Assembly: GCA_022819905.1 (NCBI GenBank)
Contig: JAJEGJ010000077.1
Coordinates: forward strand, 1 to 32,500
From: Alphaproteobacteria bacterium
GTDB taxonomy: Bacteria > Pseudomonadota > Alphaproteobacteria > TMED109
Length of the DNA stretch: 32,500 nt
Direction: 5' to 3'
Shown here in pieces: positions 1 to 13,464 of the stretch. The notes beneath the pieces were generated by a model, which was given only the letters and a program-made list of their open reading frames with translations, searched no databases and was not told where the DNA came from. The translations under genes were made by a program, and so were the position numbers. How positions within the stretch are numbered: position 1 is the stretch's first letter; the number at the start of each line of letters is the position of its first letter.

Positions 1-989
1 CCGTCGAACCAGGGCAGCGAGTACTCGCGATACGGAAATGGTTGGAAACCGGGATAGGGATGGAAGTGGTTGGCGCACCATTCCCAGACCCGGCCGGTAT
101 CGCGAAGCAGGCCCGCCATCCGGGCCGTTTCCCACTCGTGCTCGTGGGGCAGGCGTCCGCCTCGAAACCGGGCATAGGCCCCGGCCTCGTGGCGACTTAC
201 GCCGGACACGAAGTCGTCCGGCGCGGCGGCAGCGGCATATCGCCAGGCATCGGGTGCCTCGACGCCGGACCGTCTCCGCCAGCGCCAGCCGTCCGGCGTC
301 CACCAGCGGGGATCCTGGTAGCCGCCGGCCGCGACGAACGCCTCCCATGCGCGGTTGGTGACCGGCCGCCGCGAGATCCGGAACTCCTGCATGCGGACCC
401 GCGAACGCGGGAGCTCGTTGTCGTGCGCGCGAACCGTGTCGGCGCTGCCGACGCTCGCGACCCCGGCCGCAACCCGCTGGACCGACGCGTCGGTTGCACC
501 TGCCCCCCCGGCCGCCCGCGCCTTCCCGCCTTCGGAGGCGCCAAACCGGAGGGCAATCGTGCGCATGGTTTCAAGGTGTTGGGCATGGTGCGAGACGAGA
601 AAGTGCAGAATGCGGTCGCCCGCCCGAAGCGGATCTGCGGCGTCGGGATCGCGGACCTCGCGCAGGAGCGTATCGTTGTGCTGCATCGTCTCGCTGGACC
701 ACTGGAGCAATTCCGACCGCGGCGGCAGGCGGCTGCCGCGTCCGGACTTCGGCGCGAGTTCCGGCAGACAGCGATGCGCGAGCCGGTCGCGAATTCCGTG
801 ATCGTCGAGCAGCGCCGACCGGATCCACACGCATTCGACGAACACGCAGTGTTCGAGATGCCACCCGATCGGGCTCAGGTCGTCGTGCGCCTGGGCCCGA
901 AAGCAGTCCTCGGTCTGGCTTGCCGCGGCGCCGACGAGTTCCCGCTGCAGGTCCCGCCATCGGCGCAGCGGATCGGCCGTCGATGTCAC
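1..989 (-). CDS. egtB: EgtB, ergothioneine sulfoxide synthase (C-terminus beyond the window)
   Basis: Non-heme iron enzyme that couples trimethylhistidine (hercynine) to a thiol substrate and oxidises sulfur in ergothioneine synthesis. About 329 N-terminal residues are present. Translated by eye on the minus strand, the protein begins TSTADPLRRWRDLQ after a GTG. The DinB-like half contains a first histidine in GWHLEHC and the iron motif HHAQHLE (HxxxHxE). The formylglycine-generating-like half then shows RISRRPVTNRAWEAF, LPHEHEWETA and VWEWCANHFHPYPGF, which are typical of EgtB. The GTG at 989-987 overlaps the egtC stop as GTGA, which decides this start and implies translational coupling. The remaining part, about 100 residues by family length, should lie to the left, perhaps followed by egtD. 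What is seen is the domain order and motifs; the substrate thiol is inferred from the family and from the egtC neighbour. Confidence 0.93.
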   Translation of the reverse strand, partial: MTSTADPLRRWRDLQRELVGAAASQTEDCFRAQAHDDLSPIGWHLEHCVFVECVWIRSALLDDHGIRDRLAHRCLPELAPKSGRGSRLPPRSELLQWSSETMQHNDTLLREVRDPDAADPLRAGDRILHFLVSHHAQHLETMRTIALRFGASEGGKARAAGGAGATDASVQRVAAGVASVGSADTVRAHDNELPRSRVRMQEFRISRRPVTNRAWEAFVAAGGYQDPRWWTPDGWRWRRRSGVEAPDAWRYAAAAAPDDFVSGVSRHEAGAYARFRGGRLPHEHEWETARMAGLLRDTGRVWEWCANHFHPYPGFQPFPYREYSLPWFD

Positions 990-1765
990 AGCGGCTGCAT
1001 CTCGATGCCGGCCTTCGTGAGTACGACCAAGCGGCCGGCCGGCACGGGTTCCCACGACGGGTCTCGATCAAACGGCTCCGAGGCGACGAGCCGGCCGTCG
1101 GCGAAGGCGCCGTGGTCTGCTGCCGTGTACAGGCTGGGGCTGGGCCGACTGCCGATGGCGTACCGGGTGGCCACGATCTGATCAGGTGTCGCCGCAATCA
1201 CGTTGAGCAGGGCGTCCGCGTCACCGGGAAGGAGATGGGACAGGACCTTGAACGCCTGGCGGACCGTCCCGGGCAGGTCGCTGTCGGAGATTCGCCATTG
1301 CCGGCGAACCAGCGCAAACAGGAGTTCGGAGTCGCTGGACCCCGTGACCGTTGCGTCGAGGTCGGGCGGCAGGAGCTGGCGGACACGCGAACGCACCGTG
1401 CACAGGAACCGTTCGATGTAACCGTTGTGCGAGAACAGGAGACCGTCTGCCTGAAACGGGTGCGTGTTCTCGTGGCTCACCGGCAGCGGCGGCGTTGCGC
1501 TTCGGACATTGGCGACCCAGATCCGTCGGGTCAGGGCGTGGGTCAGCGGCGCCAGGTTGGGATCCTGCCAGATGGGAAGCGTGCTTCGGTAGTGTCCGCC
1601 GCTGCGGTCATCATTGAACCAGCCGAAGCCGTACCCGTCGGCGCACACGAGCGTCCGTTCCAACTCGCGGGCAGCATGGCTCTGAACCACCAGCGAATGC
1701 GCGGGTGCGGTGAGAAAGGCGTCCAGGCGGCGCGGAGGGCCCATGTAGGCGGCGTGGCGGCACAT
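986..1765 (-). CDS. egtC: EgtC, gamma-glutamyl hercynylcysteine sulfoxide amidohydrolase
   Basis: Class II glutamine amidotransferase-fold hydrolase that removes glutamate from the gamma-glutamyl intermediate of ergothioneine synthesis. The frame is open to 1828, but the start is set at 1765 because this gives MCRHAAYMG, placing the nucleophilic Cys at residue 2 after Met removal as the fold requires. Motifs DGYGFGWF, RSTLPIWQDPNL, ANVRSAT, ENTHPF and FSHNGYIERF match EgtC rather than GlmS or PurF. The length of 259 residues is normal. A clear Shine-Dalgarno is not visible; GAGCAG lies a little upstream. The gene precedes egtB and overlaps it by four bases. Having a gamma-glutamyl hydrolase points to the actinobacterial-type route, which uses gamma-glutamylcysteine as sulfur donor. 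Confidence 0.93.
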   Translation of the reverse strand: MCRHAAYMGPPRRLDAFLTAPAHSLVVQSHAARELERTLVCADGYGFGWFNDDRSGGHYRSTLPIWQDPNLAPLTHALTRRIWVANVRSATPPLPVSHENTHPFQADGLLFSHNGYIERFLCTVRSRVRQLLPPDLDATVTGSSDSELLFALVRRQWRISDSDLPGTVRQAFKVLSHLLPGDADALLNVIAATPDQIVATRYAIGSRPSPSLYTAADHGAFADGRLVASEPFDRDPSWEPVPAGRLVVLTKAGIEMQPL

Positions 1766-4341
<2,576 letters not shown>

Positions 4342-4342
<1 letters not shown>

Positions 4343-5217
4343 TGGCGATTCTCGTGAACGGCAAGACCCGAGTCATCTGCCAGGGCTTCACCGGGGCCCA
4401 GGGTACATTCCATTCGGAACAGGCCATTGCTTACGGCACGCGGATGGTGGGCGGCGTGACGCCGGGCAAGGGGGGCACCACTCACCTTGGGCTGCCCGTG
4501 TTCGATACGGTCCGCGAGGCTGTCGCCGAGACCGGTGCCGATGCGACCGTGATCTACGTGCCGCCCCCATTCGCCGCGGACGCCATCCTGGAAGCGGCGG
4601 ATGCCGAGGTTCGGCTGGCCGTGTGCATTACGGAAGGGATTCCCGTCCTTGACATGGTGCGGGTGCGGCGCGTGCTGGAGGGTTCGCGTACCCGTCTGGT
4701 CGGCCCGAACTGCCCTGGCGTGATCACGCCGGGAGCGTGCAAGATCGGCATCATGCCGGGTCATATCCACCTTGCCGGGAGCGTTGGTATCGTGTCGCGG
4801 TCCGGCACCCTGACGTATGAGGCGGTGGCCCAGACGACGGCTGCGCGGCTCGGGCAATCGACCTGCGTCGGCATCGGCGGCGACCCGGTTCCGGGAACCA
4901 CGTTTGTCGACGTCCTCAGGGAGTTCGTCGCCGACGACGCGACCCGGTCGATCGTGCTGATCGGGGAGATCGGTGGCGTCGCGGAAGAGGAAGCCGCCGA
5001 GTTCCTGCGGGGCGCCGGGAGTGACAAGCCGGTCGTCGCGTTCATCGCTGGCCGGGCCGCACCGCCAGGCCGTCGGATGGGACACGCCGGCGCCATCATC
5101 GCCGGCGGGTCGGGCGGCGCGGACGCGAAGATCGAAGCCCTTCGTGAGGCCGGGGTCACGGTCGTGGATTCGCCCGCCGAAATTGGTTCCACGATGGCAC
5201 GTGTCGCTTCCGGCTAG
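4342..5217 (+). CDS. sucD: Succinyl-CoA ligase, alpha subunit
   Basis: CoA-binding subunit carrying the phosphohistidine of succinyl-CoA synthetase. The 291 residues include the CoA-binding Rossmann motif [18 protein letters not shown] at residues 15-32, the segment [14 protein letters not shown], the phosphate-binding GPNCPGVI (121-128) and SRSGTLTYE (152-160). The active-site His248 lies in [11 protein letters not shown]. All residues expected of an active enzyme are visible and the length is normal. It overlaps sucC by one base and is followed after 41 bases by sucA. Confidence 0.96.
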
Positions 5218-5245
5218 CGGCTCCGTGGCATCCGCGTTCGCCCGA

Positions 5246-5253
5246 GAGGAGGG
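5246..5253 (+). promoter_or_regulatory. Strong ribosome-binding site before the GTG of sucA
   Basis: GAGGAGGG ends five bases before the GTG at 5259. It is the strongest Shine-Dalgarno in the operon and supports the GTG as the true start of sucA, which otherwise is separated from sucD and could not rely on overlap coupling. Confidence 0.75.
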
Positions 5254-5258
5254 TCAGC

Positions 5259-8066
5259 GTGACAATCGTTGAAGGTTCAGGTGCACGCCAGGAAGAACTC
5301 CGGCGTCTCTATGCAGCCTTTTCCGCCGACCCCGAAACGGTTGATCCGGCCTGGCGCGGTTTCTTCCACGCCCTGGCCCCCTCTGCGGTGGATTGGCTGG
5401 AAGACACGAATTCGTCTGCAAGCGCATCGTCTGTGGGCGGCCCCCCGACGGAGATGCTGGCGGGCACGCGGGATTCGATTCGCGCCCTGATGCTGATCCG
5501 GGCGTTCCGTGTCCGCGGCAATCTGCAGGCAAATCTGGATCCGCTCGGACTCGCGCCGGTGACGCCGCACCCGGAACTGGACCCGGCCACTTACGGATTC
5601 ACGCCGGCGGACTACGACCGGCCGATCTTCATCGATTACGTGCTGGGCCTCGAGTGGGCCACCCTGCGCGAGATCATGCGGATCCTCGAGGAGACCTATG
5701 CCGGGACGATCGGCGTGCAGTTCATGCACATCCAGGATCCCGACCGGAAGGCCTGGATTCAGCGCCGGATCGAGTACAAGGACGCGGGCCCCGATTTCAC
5801 GGATCTCGGGAAACGCACGATTCTCGAACGTCTGACGGACGCCGAAACGTTCGAGCGGTACCTGGCCCGCCGCTTTACCGGCACCAAACGCTTCGGCTTG
5901 GAAGGCGGCGAATCAATGGTTCCGGCCATCGAGCAGATCATCAAGCGCGGCGGCGCGCTCGGGCTCAAGGAGATCCTGTTGGCCATGGCCCACCGCGGCC
6001 GGCTGAACATGCTCGCCAACGTGCTCAACAAGCCCCTGGAAGCCATCTTCGCCGAGTTCCGTGGCGCACCCGCGCTCCCGCCGGGGATCGACGCCTCGGG
6101 AGACGTCAAGTACCACCTGGGCACCTCGGCCGACCGCACCATGGGCGACGTGACCATGCACCTCTCGCTGACGGCAAATCCGTCCCACTTGGAGGCGGTG
6201 AACCCGGTCGTGGTGGGGAAGGTCCGCGCCAAGCAGTCCATGCTGCCGAAGCAGGCAGCGCGCCGGCAGGTGGCCGGCGTGACGCTGCACGGCGACGCCG
6301 CGTTCGCCGGCCAGGGGCTGGTGTCCGAAACCCTGGGGCTGTCCCAGCTCGAGGGCTACAACAGCGGCGGCACGATCCACTTCATCATCAACAATCAGAT
6401 CGGCTTCACCACCAACCCGGTGCACTATCGGCCGGGTCCCTGGTGCTCGGACGTGGCCCTGATGGTGCAGACGCCGATCTTCCACGTGAACGGCGACGAT
6501 CCCGAGGCGGTCGTCTACGCCGCCCGGGTGGCGACGGAGTATCGGCAGCAATTCCAGTCCGATGTGGTCCTTGACATGATTTGCTATCGGCGGTTCGGGC
6601 ACAACGAGGGTGACGAACCCGCGTTCACCCAGCCGCTCATGTACCAGCGCATCGACGAGCACCCCACGACCCGAGAGATCTACGCGCGCAAGATGGTCGA
6701 GGAGGGCGTGGTCACGATGGCCGAGGCTGACAGGATGGTGACCGCCTGCCAGGAACGCCTCGAGCAGGCCTACTCGGCCAGCGAGGCGTACGTTCCGAAC
6801 AAGGCCGACTGGCTGGAAGGCGCCTGGGAGGGCTTCGTCGGCGAGGCCGGACCGGGTTCGCGGCGCGGCAAGACCGGCGTGGATCTCGGCCGCCTGCGGG
6901 ACATCGGCCGTCGCGCCTCGACGCCCCCTGAAGGCTTCGAGGTGCACAGCAAGATCGCGCGGCAGCTGCAGCGGCGCATCGCAAACCTCGAGAAGGGTGA
7001 GGATATCGACTGGGCGACCGGCGAGATGCTCGCAATCGGATCGCTCCTCATGGAGGGAGTGCCGGTCCGGATGTCCGGGCAGGACTGCGGCCGCGGCACA
7101 TTCTCGCAGCGGCATGCGGTACTGGTGGACCAGCGCAACGAAACACGCATGGTGCCTCTGAATAACGTGGCCGAGAACCAGGCCGACTTCGAGATCGTCG
7201 ACAGCCCGCTCGCCGAGGCGAGCGTCCTGGGCTTCGAATACGGTTATTCGCTTGCCGCGCCCAAGACGCTGGTGATCTGGGAAGCGCAGTTCGGCGATTT
7301 TGCGAACGGGGCGCAGGTCATCATCGACCAGTTCATTTCCTCGGGGCAGTCCAAGTGGCTTCGCATGTCGGGTCTCACGATGATGTTGCCGCATGGCTAC
7401 GAGGGGCAGGGCCCCGAGCATTCCTCGGCCAGGGTCGAACGGTTCCTGCAACTGGCGGCCGACGACAACATGCAGGTGGTCAACTGCACGACGCCGGCCA
7501 ACCTGTTCCACGTGTTGCGGCGGCAAATGCGGCGAAAATTCCGTCGGTCGCTGATCATCTTCACCCCGAAATCGCTGCTTCGGCACAAGCGGGCCGTATC
7601 GAATCTCGCCGCGTTCGGTCCGGATTCCAGTTTTCACCGGGTGCTGGGCCAGGACAACGGGCCCGACCCGGCCGACGTCAGGCGCACCGTGTTCTGTTCC
7701 GGGAAGGTTTACTTCGATTTGCTGGCCGCATGGGAGCAGCGTGACGGCCAAACTCGCGATGCAATTCAGCTGGTCCGCATCGAGCAGTACTACCCGTTCC
7801 CGCTGGAGTCGGTCATGGAGGTGCTTCGGGAATCGCCGCGGGCTGAAGTGGTCTGGTGCCAGGAGGAGCCCGCCAACATGGGCGCGTGGTCGTACATCTA
7901 TCCCCTCCTCCACGATGCGATGGAACGGGCGCAAATGGCCGGCCGGCCGGCCTTTGTCGGGCGGGCCCCGGCCGCGTCACCGGCCACCGGCCTGTATGCG
8001 TCGCACGCGTCCGAGCAACGCGATCTCGTCAACCGCGCCCTGACGCTCCCGCCCACTGCCGACTGA
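5259..8066 (+). CDS. sucA: 2-oxoglutarate dehydrogenase E1 component
   Basis: ThDP-dependent decarboxylase of the 2-oxoglutarate dehydrogenase complex. At 935 residues it is normal for homodimeric OdhA/SucA. The short N-terminal E2-binding segment is present ([20 protein letters not shown]), then [20 protein letters not shown] and [33 protein letters not shown] (about residue 245), [18 protein letters not shown], the ThDP/magnesium region around [10 protein letters not shown] and [15 protein letters not shown] follow. The transketolase-like C-terminal half shows [23 protein letters not shown] and [16 protein letters not shown]. Start is GTG with a strong ribosome-binding site. The stop is 11 bases before sucB. 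Confidence 0.96.
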   Translation: MTIVEGSGARQEELRRLYAAFSADPETVDPAWRGFFHALAPSAVDWLEDTNSSASASSVGGPPTEMLAGTRDSIRALMLIRAFRVRGNLQANLDPLGLAPVTPHPELDPATYGFTPADYDRPIFIDYVLGLEWATLREIMRILEETYAGTIGVQFMHIQDPDRKAWIQRRIEYKDAGPDFTDLGKRTILERLTDAETFERYLARRFTGTKRFGLEGGESMVPAIEQIIKRGGALGLKEILLAMAHRGRLNMLANVLNKPLEAIFAEFRGAPALPPGIDASGDVKYHLGTSADRTMGDVTMHLSLTANPSHLEAVNPVVVGKVRAKQSMLPKQAARRQVAGVTLHGDAAFAGQGLVSETLGLSQLEGYNSGGTIHFIINNQIGFTTNPVHYRPGPWCSDVALMVQTPIFHVNGDDPEAVVYAARVATEYRQQFQSDVVLDMICYRRFGHNEGDEPAFTQPLMYQRIDEHPTTREIYARKMVEEGVVTMAEADRMVTACQERLEQAYSASEAYVPNKADWLEGAWEGFVGEAGPGSRRGKTGVDLGRLRDIGRRASTPPEGFEVHSKIARQLQRRIANLEKGEDIDWATGEMLAIGSLLMEGVPVRMSGQDCGRGTFSQRHAVLVDQRNETRMVPLNNVAENQADFEIVDSPLAEASVLGFEYGYSLAAPKTLVIWEAQFGDFANGAQVIIDQFISSGQSKWLRMSGLTMMLPHGYEGQGPEHSSARVERFLQLAADDNMQVVNCTTPANLFHVLRRQMRRKFRRSLIIFTPKSLLRHKRAVSNLAAFGPDSSFHRVLGQDNGPDPADVRRTVFCSGKVYFDLLAAWEQRDGQTRDAIQLVRIEQYYPFPLESVMEVLRESPRAEVVWCQEEPANMGAWSYIYPLLHDAMERAQMAGRPAFVGRAPAASPATGLYASHASEQRDLVNRALTLPPTAD

Positions 8067-8077
8067 CGGAAATCACC

Positions 8078-9658
8078 ATGGCCATCGACGTCGTCGTCCC
8101 TGCACTCGGTGAATCGATCACCGAAGCCACGGTGCTCAACTGGCGCAAGAGCCCCGGCGATCCGGTCACCCAGAGCGAAATCCTGGTCGAGCTTGAAACC
8201 GACAAGGTGACGGTGGAAGTGGAGGCGCCGGACAACGGCATCCTCCTGGAAATCGCGGCCGGCGACGGCGACGACGTCGCGGTGGGCGCGGTCATTGCCC
8301 GGATCGGTGTGGCAGAAGCGTCGTCGGTCGAGGCGACTACGACCCCGGGCCCCGCCGATTCGGCGCCGGCGGCTCCGGCTTCCGCCCCGGCCGCCGACGC
8401 AGAGCCGCTCGACGAGGCCCCGGTCGACATGCCAATGCAAGAGGAGGCGTCCCCGGAGGAGGCCGCCGTCACCGCCGCGGCAACCGAGCCCGTCGAGAGT
8501 CGATTTCCCACATCGGCAGGCGCGCCATCCGCAGGAACATCCGCGGGCTCGCCCGAGCTTCCCGACCCGACGCAGGTTCGCCGTAGCGGCCGTGGCGATC
8601 GAATCACCGCCGATGATCTCAGGGAATTCCTGGGCGCGCAGGAACAGCCGCTGTCTCCGGCGTCGCGCCGGGCGGCTCGCGAGCATGAGATCGACCTTGC
8701 GTCAGTCACACCGACAGGTCCCGGCGGACGCGTCCTGAAGGGGGACGTCCTGGCGGCGGCTGCCGAGGCGCCGGCATCGCCTCGCGCAACGCCCATCCCG
8801 GCCCCTGGGGGCGAACCGGCGGCCGAAGCGTCTGAACACGCTCCCGTAGCCGGCGAGCCGGCGCCCCGGCGCGCGGCGCCGGGTTCTCCCGCCGATGCCG
8901 GTGGCGGGCCCGCGGCGAACGCTGACGCGGCTCCGGAGGCACCGGCCGATGCATCGCCGGCCCGAGTGCGGAGGGTGCCGATGTCCAGGCTGCGCCGCCG
9001 GCTGGCGGAGCGGCTCAAGGAAGCGCAGAACACCGCCGCCATGCTTACCACGTACAACGAGGTCGACATGAGCGCCGTCATGGAACTCCGAAAGGCCAGC
9101 GGCCACTCGTTCGAACAGCGACACGGCGTGCGCCTGGGACTGATGTCGTTCTTCGTGAAGGCCAGCGTGTCGGCGTTGCGGGCGGTGCCCGAGGTCAATG
9201 CCGAGATCGATGGTACCGATATCGTCTACAAGGACTTCTACGACATCGGCGTGGCGGTGAATTCCGAGCGCGGCTTGGTCGTGCCGGTGGTACGGGATGC
9301 GGACCGCAAAGGATTTGCCGAGATCGAGCGCGACATTCAAAACTTCGCTGAACGCGCCAACGCCGGGGGTCTGGCGGCGGATGAATTGGAAGGCGGCACG
9401 TTCACGGTATCGAATGGCGGCGTTTACGGTTCGCTCATGTCGGCGCCGATCCTGAATCCGCCGCAGTCCGGCATTCTTGGCCTGCATCGCATTCAGGAGC
9501 GGCCGGTCGCACACGACGGGAAGGTGGTCGTCCGGCCGATGATGTACTTGGCGTTGTCCTACGATCACCGGATCGTGGACGGCAAGGGCGCGGTCACGTT
9601 TCTGGTTCATCTTCGCGACCTGCTGCAGCAGCCGGCCGTGCTCGCGCTCGATACCTGA
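8078..9658 (+). CDS. sucB: 2-oxoglutarate dehydrogenase E2, dihydrolipoyl succinyltransferase
   Basis: Core acyltransferase of the 2-oxoglutarate dehydrogenase complex. The frame is open to 7856, but [17 protein letters not shown] at 8078 is the family N-terminus. The lipoyl domain spans residues 1-77 with the lipoylated Lys43 in ETDKV. A long Ala/Pro/Glu linker follows (78-165), then a peripheral-subunit-binding domain at about 190-229 ([29 protein letters not shown]), a second Ala/Pro linker, and the catalytic domain from about 295, ending in SYDHRIVDG. With 526 residues it is over 100 longer than a typical SucB; the excess is in the linkers. Residues 171-185 resemble the C-terminal half of another binding domain. 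One base separates its stop from the lpdA start. Confidence 0.95.
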   Translation: MAIDVVVPALGESITEATVLNWRKSPGDPVTQSEILVELETDKVTVEVEAPDNGILLEIAAGDGDDVAVGAVIARIGVAEASSVEATTTPGPADSAPAAPASAPAADAEPLDEAPVDMPMQEEASPEEAAVTAAATEPVESRFPTSAGAPSAGTSAGSPELPDPTQVRRSGRGDRITADDLREFLGAQEQPLSPASRRAAREHEIDLASVTPTGPGGRVLKGDVLAAAAEAPASPRATPIPAPGGEPAAEASEHAPVAGEPAPRRAAPGSPADAGGGPAANADAAPEAPADASPARVRRVPMSRLRRRLAERLKEAQNTAAMLTTYNEVDMSAVMELRKASGHSFEQRHGVRLGLMSFFVKASVSALRAVPEVNAEIDGTDIVYKDFYDIGVAVNSERGLVVPVVRDADRKGFAEIERDIQNFAERANAGGLAADELEGGTFTVSNGGVYGSLMSAPILNPPQSGILGLHRIQERPVAHDGKVVVRPMMYLALSYDHRIVDGKGAVTFLVHLRDLLQQPAVLALDT

Positions 9659-9659
9659 C

Positions 9660-11057
9660 GTGGCCCAGCACGACGTTCTCGTGATCGGCGGCGGTCCCGG
9701 TGGCTACGTCGCCGCCATCCGGGCTGCCCAACTGGGGCTCGACTCGGCTTGCGTGGACGAGCGGGCGGCGCTTGGCGGGACCTGCCTGAACGTCGGGTGC
9801 ATCCCGTCCAAGACCCTGCTCCACAATTCGCATCTCTTCGCCGAAGCGGGCGAGCTTGGCGCCCGCGGAATCCGGACCGGGCCGGTGGAGCTCGACCTGG
9901 CCGCGATGATGGCGGACAAGGACGGTGCGGTGGATGCGCTCACCGCGGGCATCAACCAGCTGTTCCGGAAGTATGGGGTGAAGCGCTACCAAGGCCGGGG
10001 GCAATTGGCCGGGGCCGGCCGCGTGATCGTCGAAGGGAAGGACTCCGGCGAGCTTGGCGCCAGCCACGTCGTGATCGCGACCGGCTCGGTCCCGAGCCAG
10101 TTGGCCGGTGTGGACGTCGATGAGGACCGGATCGTGTCCTCGACCGGCGCGCTTTCGTTCGCGGAAGTGCCGGACACGCTGGTCGTCGTGGGGGCGGGGT
10201 ACATCGGTCTCGAGCTGGGGTCGGTCTGGCGGCGGCTGGGATCCAAGGTGACCGTGGTGGAGTTCCTTGACCGGATTGTTCCCGCCATGGATCAGGAAGT
10301 TGCCCGCCGGTTTCATCGAGCGCTGGCGGGGCAGGGGATAACGTTCCAGCTGGGTTCGAAAATTACGGCCGCGCGGGTGTCGGGCGACGAGGTCACTCTG
10401 CAAGTGGAGCCGACTGCCGGCGGGGGGGCCCGGACGCTCCGTGCCGACAGCGTTCTGGTCGCGACCGGGCGAAGCCCGCGGACCGAGGGCCTGGGGCTCG
10501 CATCCGCCGGCGTGGAGGTGGACCCGCTCGGACGAATTCAGGTGGATGAGCAGTTTCGCACGTCCGCGGCCGGGATCTACGCAATCGGGGATGTCACCAC
10601 TGGACCGATGCTGGCCCACAAGGCGAGCCAGGAAGGGCACGCGCTGGCCGAGCTGCTGGCTGGCCATACGGCAAGCGTCAACTACGGCGCCATTCCGTCG
10701 GTCGTGTACACGGATCCCGAGGTCGCCTGGGTCGGCGCCACGGAAGAGCAGCTCAAGGCGCAGGGAACGGCCTACAAGAAGGGACGCTTTCCGTTCACTG
10801 CCAACGCGCGCGGCCGCACTACCGGGCAGACGGAGGGGATGGTGAAGATTCTCTCCCACGCAAGTACAGGCCGGATTCTGGGCGTGCACGTGATCGGGGC
10901 GTCGGCCGGGGAGCTGATCGGGGAAGCTACGGTGGCCATCGAACTGGGGGCGTCGGCGGAGGATCTGGCGCTGACGTGTCACGCGCACCCGACGCTGTCC
11001 GAATCCGTTCGCGAAGCCGCCGCCGCGGCCGCTTTCGGCAGGGCGTTGCACGCCTAG
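9660..11057 (+). CDS. lpdA: Dihydrolipoyl dehydrogenase (E3)
   Basis: FAD enzyme that reoxidises dihydrolipoamide of the E2 with NAD. GTG start one base after the sucB stop. The 465 residues have the FAD motif GGGPGG at 10-15, the redox disulfide in GGTCLNVGCIPSK (Cys42 and Cys47), the NAD motif VGAGYIGLELGSVW, the second FAD contact YAIGDVT, and the C-terminal active-site pair His443 and Glu448 in HPTLSE. Everything expected for an active enzyme is present. It is the last gene of the operon and is probably dedicated to the 2-oxoglutarate complex. Confidence 0.96.
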   Translation: MAQHDVLVIGGGPGGYVAAIRAAQLGLDSACVDERAALGGTCLNVGCIPSKTLLHNSHLFAEAGELGARGIRTGPVELDLAAMMADKDGAVDALTAGINQLFRKYGVKRYQGRGQLAGAGRVIVEGKDSGELGASHVVIATGSVPSQLAGVDVDEDRIVSSTGALSFAEVPDTLVVVGAGYIGLELGSVWRRLGSKVTVVEFLDRIVPAMDQEVARRFHRALAGQGITFQLGSKITAARVSGDEVTLQVEPTAGGGARTLRADSVLVATGRSPRTEGLGLASAGVEVDPLGRIQVDEQFRTSAAGIYAIGDVTTGPMLAHKASQEGHALAELLAGHTASVNYGAIPSVVYTDPEVAWVGATEEQLKAQGTAYKKGRFPFTANARGRTTGQTEGMVKILSHASTGRILGVHVIGASAGELIGEATVAIELGASAEDLALTCHAHPTLSESVREAAAAAAFGRALHA

Positions 11058-11358
11058 ACGATTCCCGCTGTCAACCGTGAACCGCGACGTCGACCTGGCA
11101 TCGCCGGTGGCGGGTTCGCGGCGGGATGACGAAACCGGGCGTTTCCTGGGTTCCGGCGCCTTCTTCCGTGGCATGATCCGGCACCGGTCGGTTTCACGAG
11201 CACCGTAGTGCGCGAGACGTCGGCCCTGGACGTTCCCGGTGGTCCGTACCCGCCAGGTCCGGACGCACGGCTGCCAGCGGGCTGCCGATAGGTCTCGCCC
11301 GGACCCAACGATTTGGATGGAACCCGGGCCGGGGCGACCGGGCGAAAGAGGCAACGCC
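11058..11358. other. Intergenic stretch between lpdA and the SDR gene, nothing recognised
   Basis: About 300 bases with no convincing coding frame, no U-tract terminator and no clear promoter. The frame leading into the SDR is open from 11239, but the added residues have no SDR features. A purine-rich AAAGAGG at 11345-11351 serves the SDR start. Confidence 0.4.
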
Positions 11359-12117
11359 ATGCGACGTCTGGAGAGCAAGGTTGCGGTGATTACCGGAGCG
11401 GGCGGGGGAATCGGTGCCGCGATTGCCCGCGCATTCGCAGCCGAGGGCGCCGCCGTACAATGCCTCGACATCGACGTCGCGGCTGCCCGGGCGGTTGCGG
11501 CGGAACTCAACGATGCCGGCGGTCGCGCCCAGGCACGGGAATGCGATGTCCGCCACTCGGAATCGGTACGCGACGGCGTGACCGCGGCCATCGAGGCGTT
11601 CGGCAGGCTTGACGTCGTGGTGGCCAATGCGGCAACGGACACGCCGCGGGTCACCGTCGACGCGCTGTCGGTCGAGGACTGGCGCCAAGCCCTCGACGTC
11701 AATCTCACGGGCGCGTTCCTGCTTTGCAAGCACGCTTTGCCACACCTGCGGATGCAGAAATCCGGTTCGATCATCCTGCTGGCGTCGCAAATGGGACGGG
11801 TCGCCGACCGGGGCCAGGCCGCGTACTGCGGGACCAAGGGTGCCCTGGTCCAGCTAGCGAAGGTCATGGCGATCGACCACGCCGACGAGGGCATTCGAGT
11901 CAACGCGCTGTCCCCCGGGGGCACGGCAACCGAACGCCTGGCAAGACGGTTCGGGACGCTGGAGCGGGCCGAGGCGGCCTGGGGCCAAGCCCATCCGGTC
12001 GGCCGGCTCGCCCGTCCCGACGAGATCGCCCGCGGCGCGGTGTTTCTGGCCAGTGACGAATCGTCGTTCATGACGGGCGCGGACCTGCTGATCGACGGGG
12101 GCTACAGCGCCAGGTGA
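11359..12117 (+). CDS. SDR-family oxidoreductase, substrate unknown
   Basis: Classical short-chain dehydrogenase of 252 residues. The cofactor motif TGAGGGIG is near residue 12, followed by DIDVAAARA, where the acidic residue after the second strand suggests NAD. It has VVANAATD in place of the usual NAG, DVNLTGAFL, the catalytic Ser in LLASQMG and YCGTK for the Tyr/Lys pair. It ends FMTGADLLIDGGYSA, the usual C-terminus of the FabG/glucose-dehydrogenase-like group. ATG 11359 was chosen because it begins the SDR fold and has AAAGAGG eight bases upstream. It sits between the TCA operon and convergent xerC, so context does not reveal a substrate; an oxoacyl or polyol/sugar dehydrogenase are both possible. 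Confidence 0.88.
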   Translation: MRRLESKVAVITGAGGGIGAAIARAFAAEGAAVQCLDIDVAAARAVAAELNDAGGRAQARECDVRHSESVRDGVTAAIEAFGRLDVVVANAATDTPRVTVDALSVEDWRQALDVNLTGAFLLCKHALPHLRMQKSGSIILLASQMGRVADRGQAAYCGTKGALVQLAKVMAIDHADEGIRVNALSPGGTATERLARRFGTLERAEAAWGQAHPVGRLARPDEIARGAVFLASDESSFMTGADLLIDGGYSAR

Positions 12118-12132
12118 AGGTCCATGGCGGGG

Positions 12133-12155
12133 CGCGGCCGCACGGCCGTGCCGCG
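12133..12155. terminator. GC-rich hairpin between convergent SDR and xerC genes, possible terminator
   Basis: CGCGGC at 12133-12138 pairs with GCCGCG at 12150-12155, and the loop contains the palindrome ACGGCCGT. It lies just after the SDR stop in the 209-base convergent gap. No U-tract follows in either direction, so intrinsic termination is doubtful. The rest of the gap shows nothing recognisable. Confidence 0.3.
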
Positions 12156-12326
12156 GCGCGGTCGTAGCTGTCGGGAATCCCCGGTGCACCGCGGGTCGTG
12201 TGGGCGCCGGGGCTCAGGTCGCCCTCGACCAGCGGCGCTGTCGCGTATCGCGCCGGTCGCAGGGCCATTCCCTGCATGAGTCGCCAGGGCAGCTGCGGCT
12301 GCGGATCGACCCGACCGCTGACCGTA

Positions 12327-13256
<930 letters not shown>

Positions 13257-13464
13257 CGATGTCGCGCGTCCCCCGGTCTGCCGACGGTCCGGTCGGGCTA
13301 ACGGCCGCGCGCCGGGGCCGGGTCACCTGGCATCGGAGATTCCCCATGCTTCCGCGGCATCCGGCAGGACATCCGCGTCTCGATGCCGGGGGCCCAGCAT
13401 CGCCCGCTCGGATCCGGTCCGCGCCAGCCGGTCGGGCATGCCTAGTTGCCGACGGCGGGACGCA

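Noticed and set aside
5913..7934. A 673-codon minus-strand open frame inside sucA
   Set aside because: It lies wholly opposite conserved SucA catalytic segments and has no family features.
9594..12071. An 825-codon minus-strand open frame opposite lpdA and the SDR
   Set aside because: Same reason: it is the mirror of two clear genes and crosses their intergenic gap without any domain.
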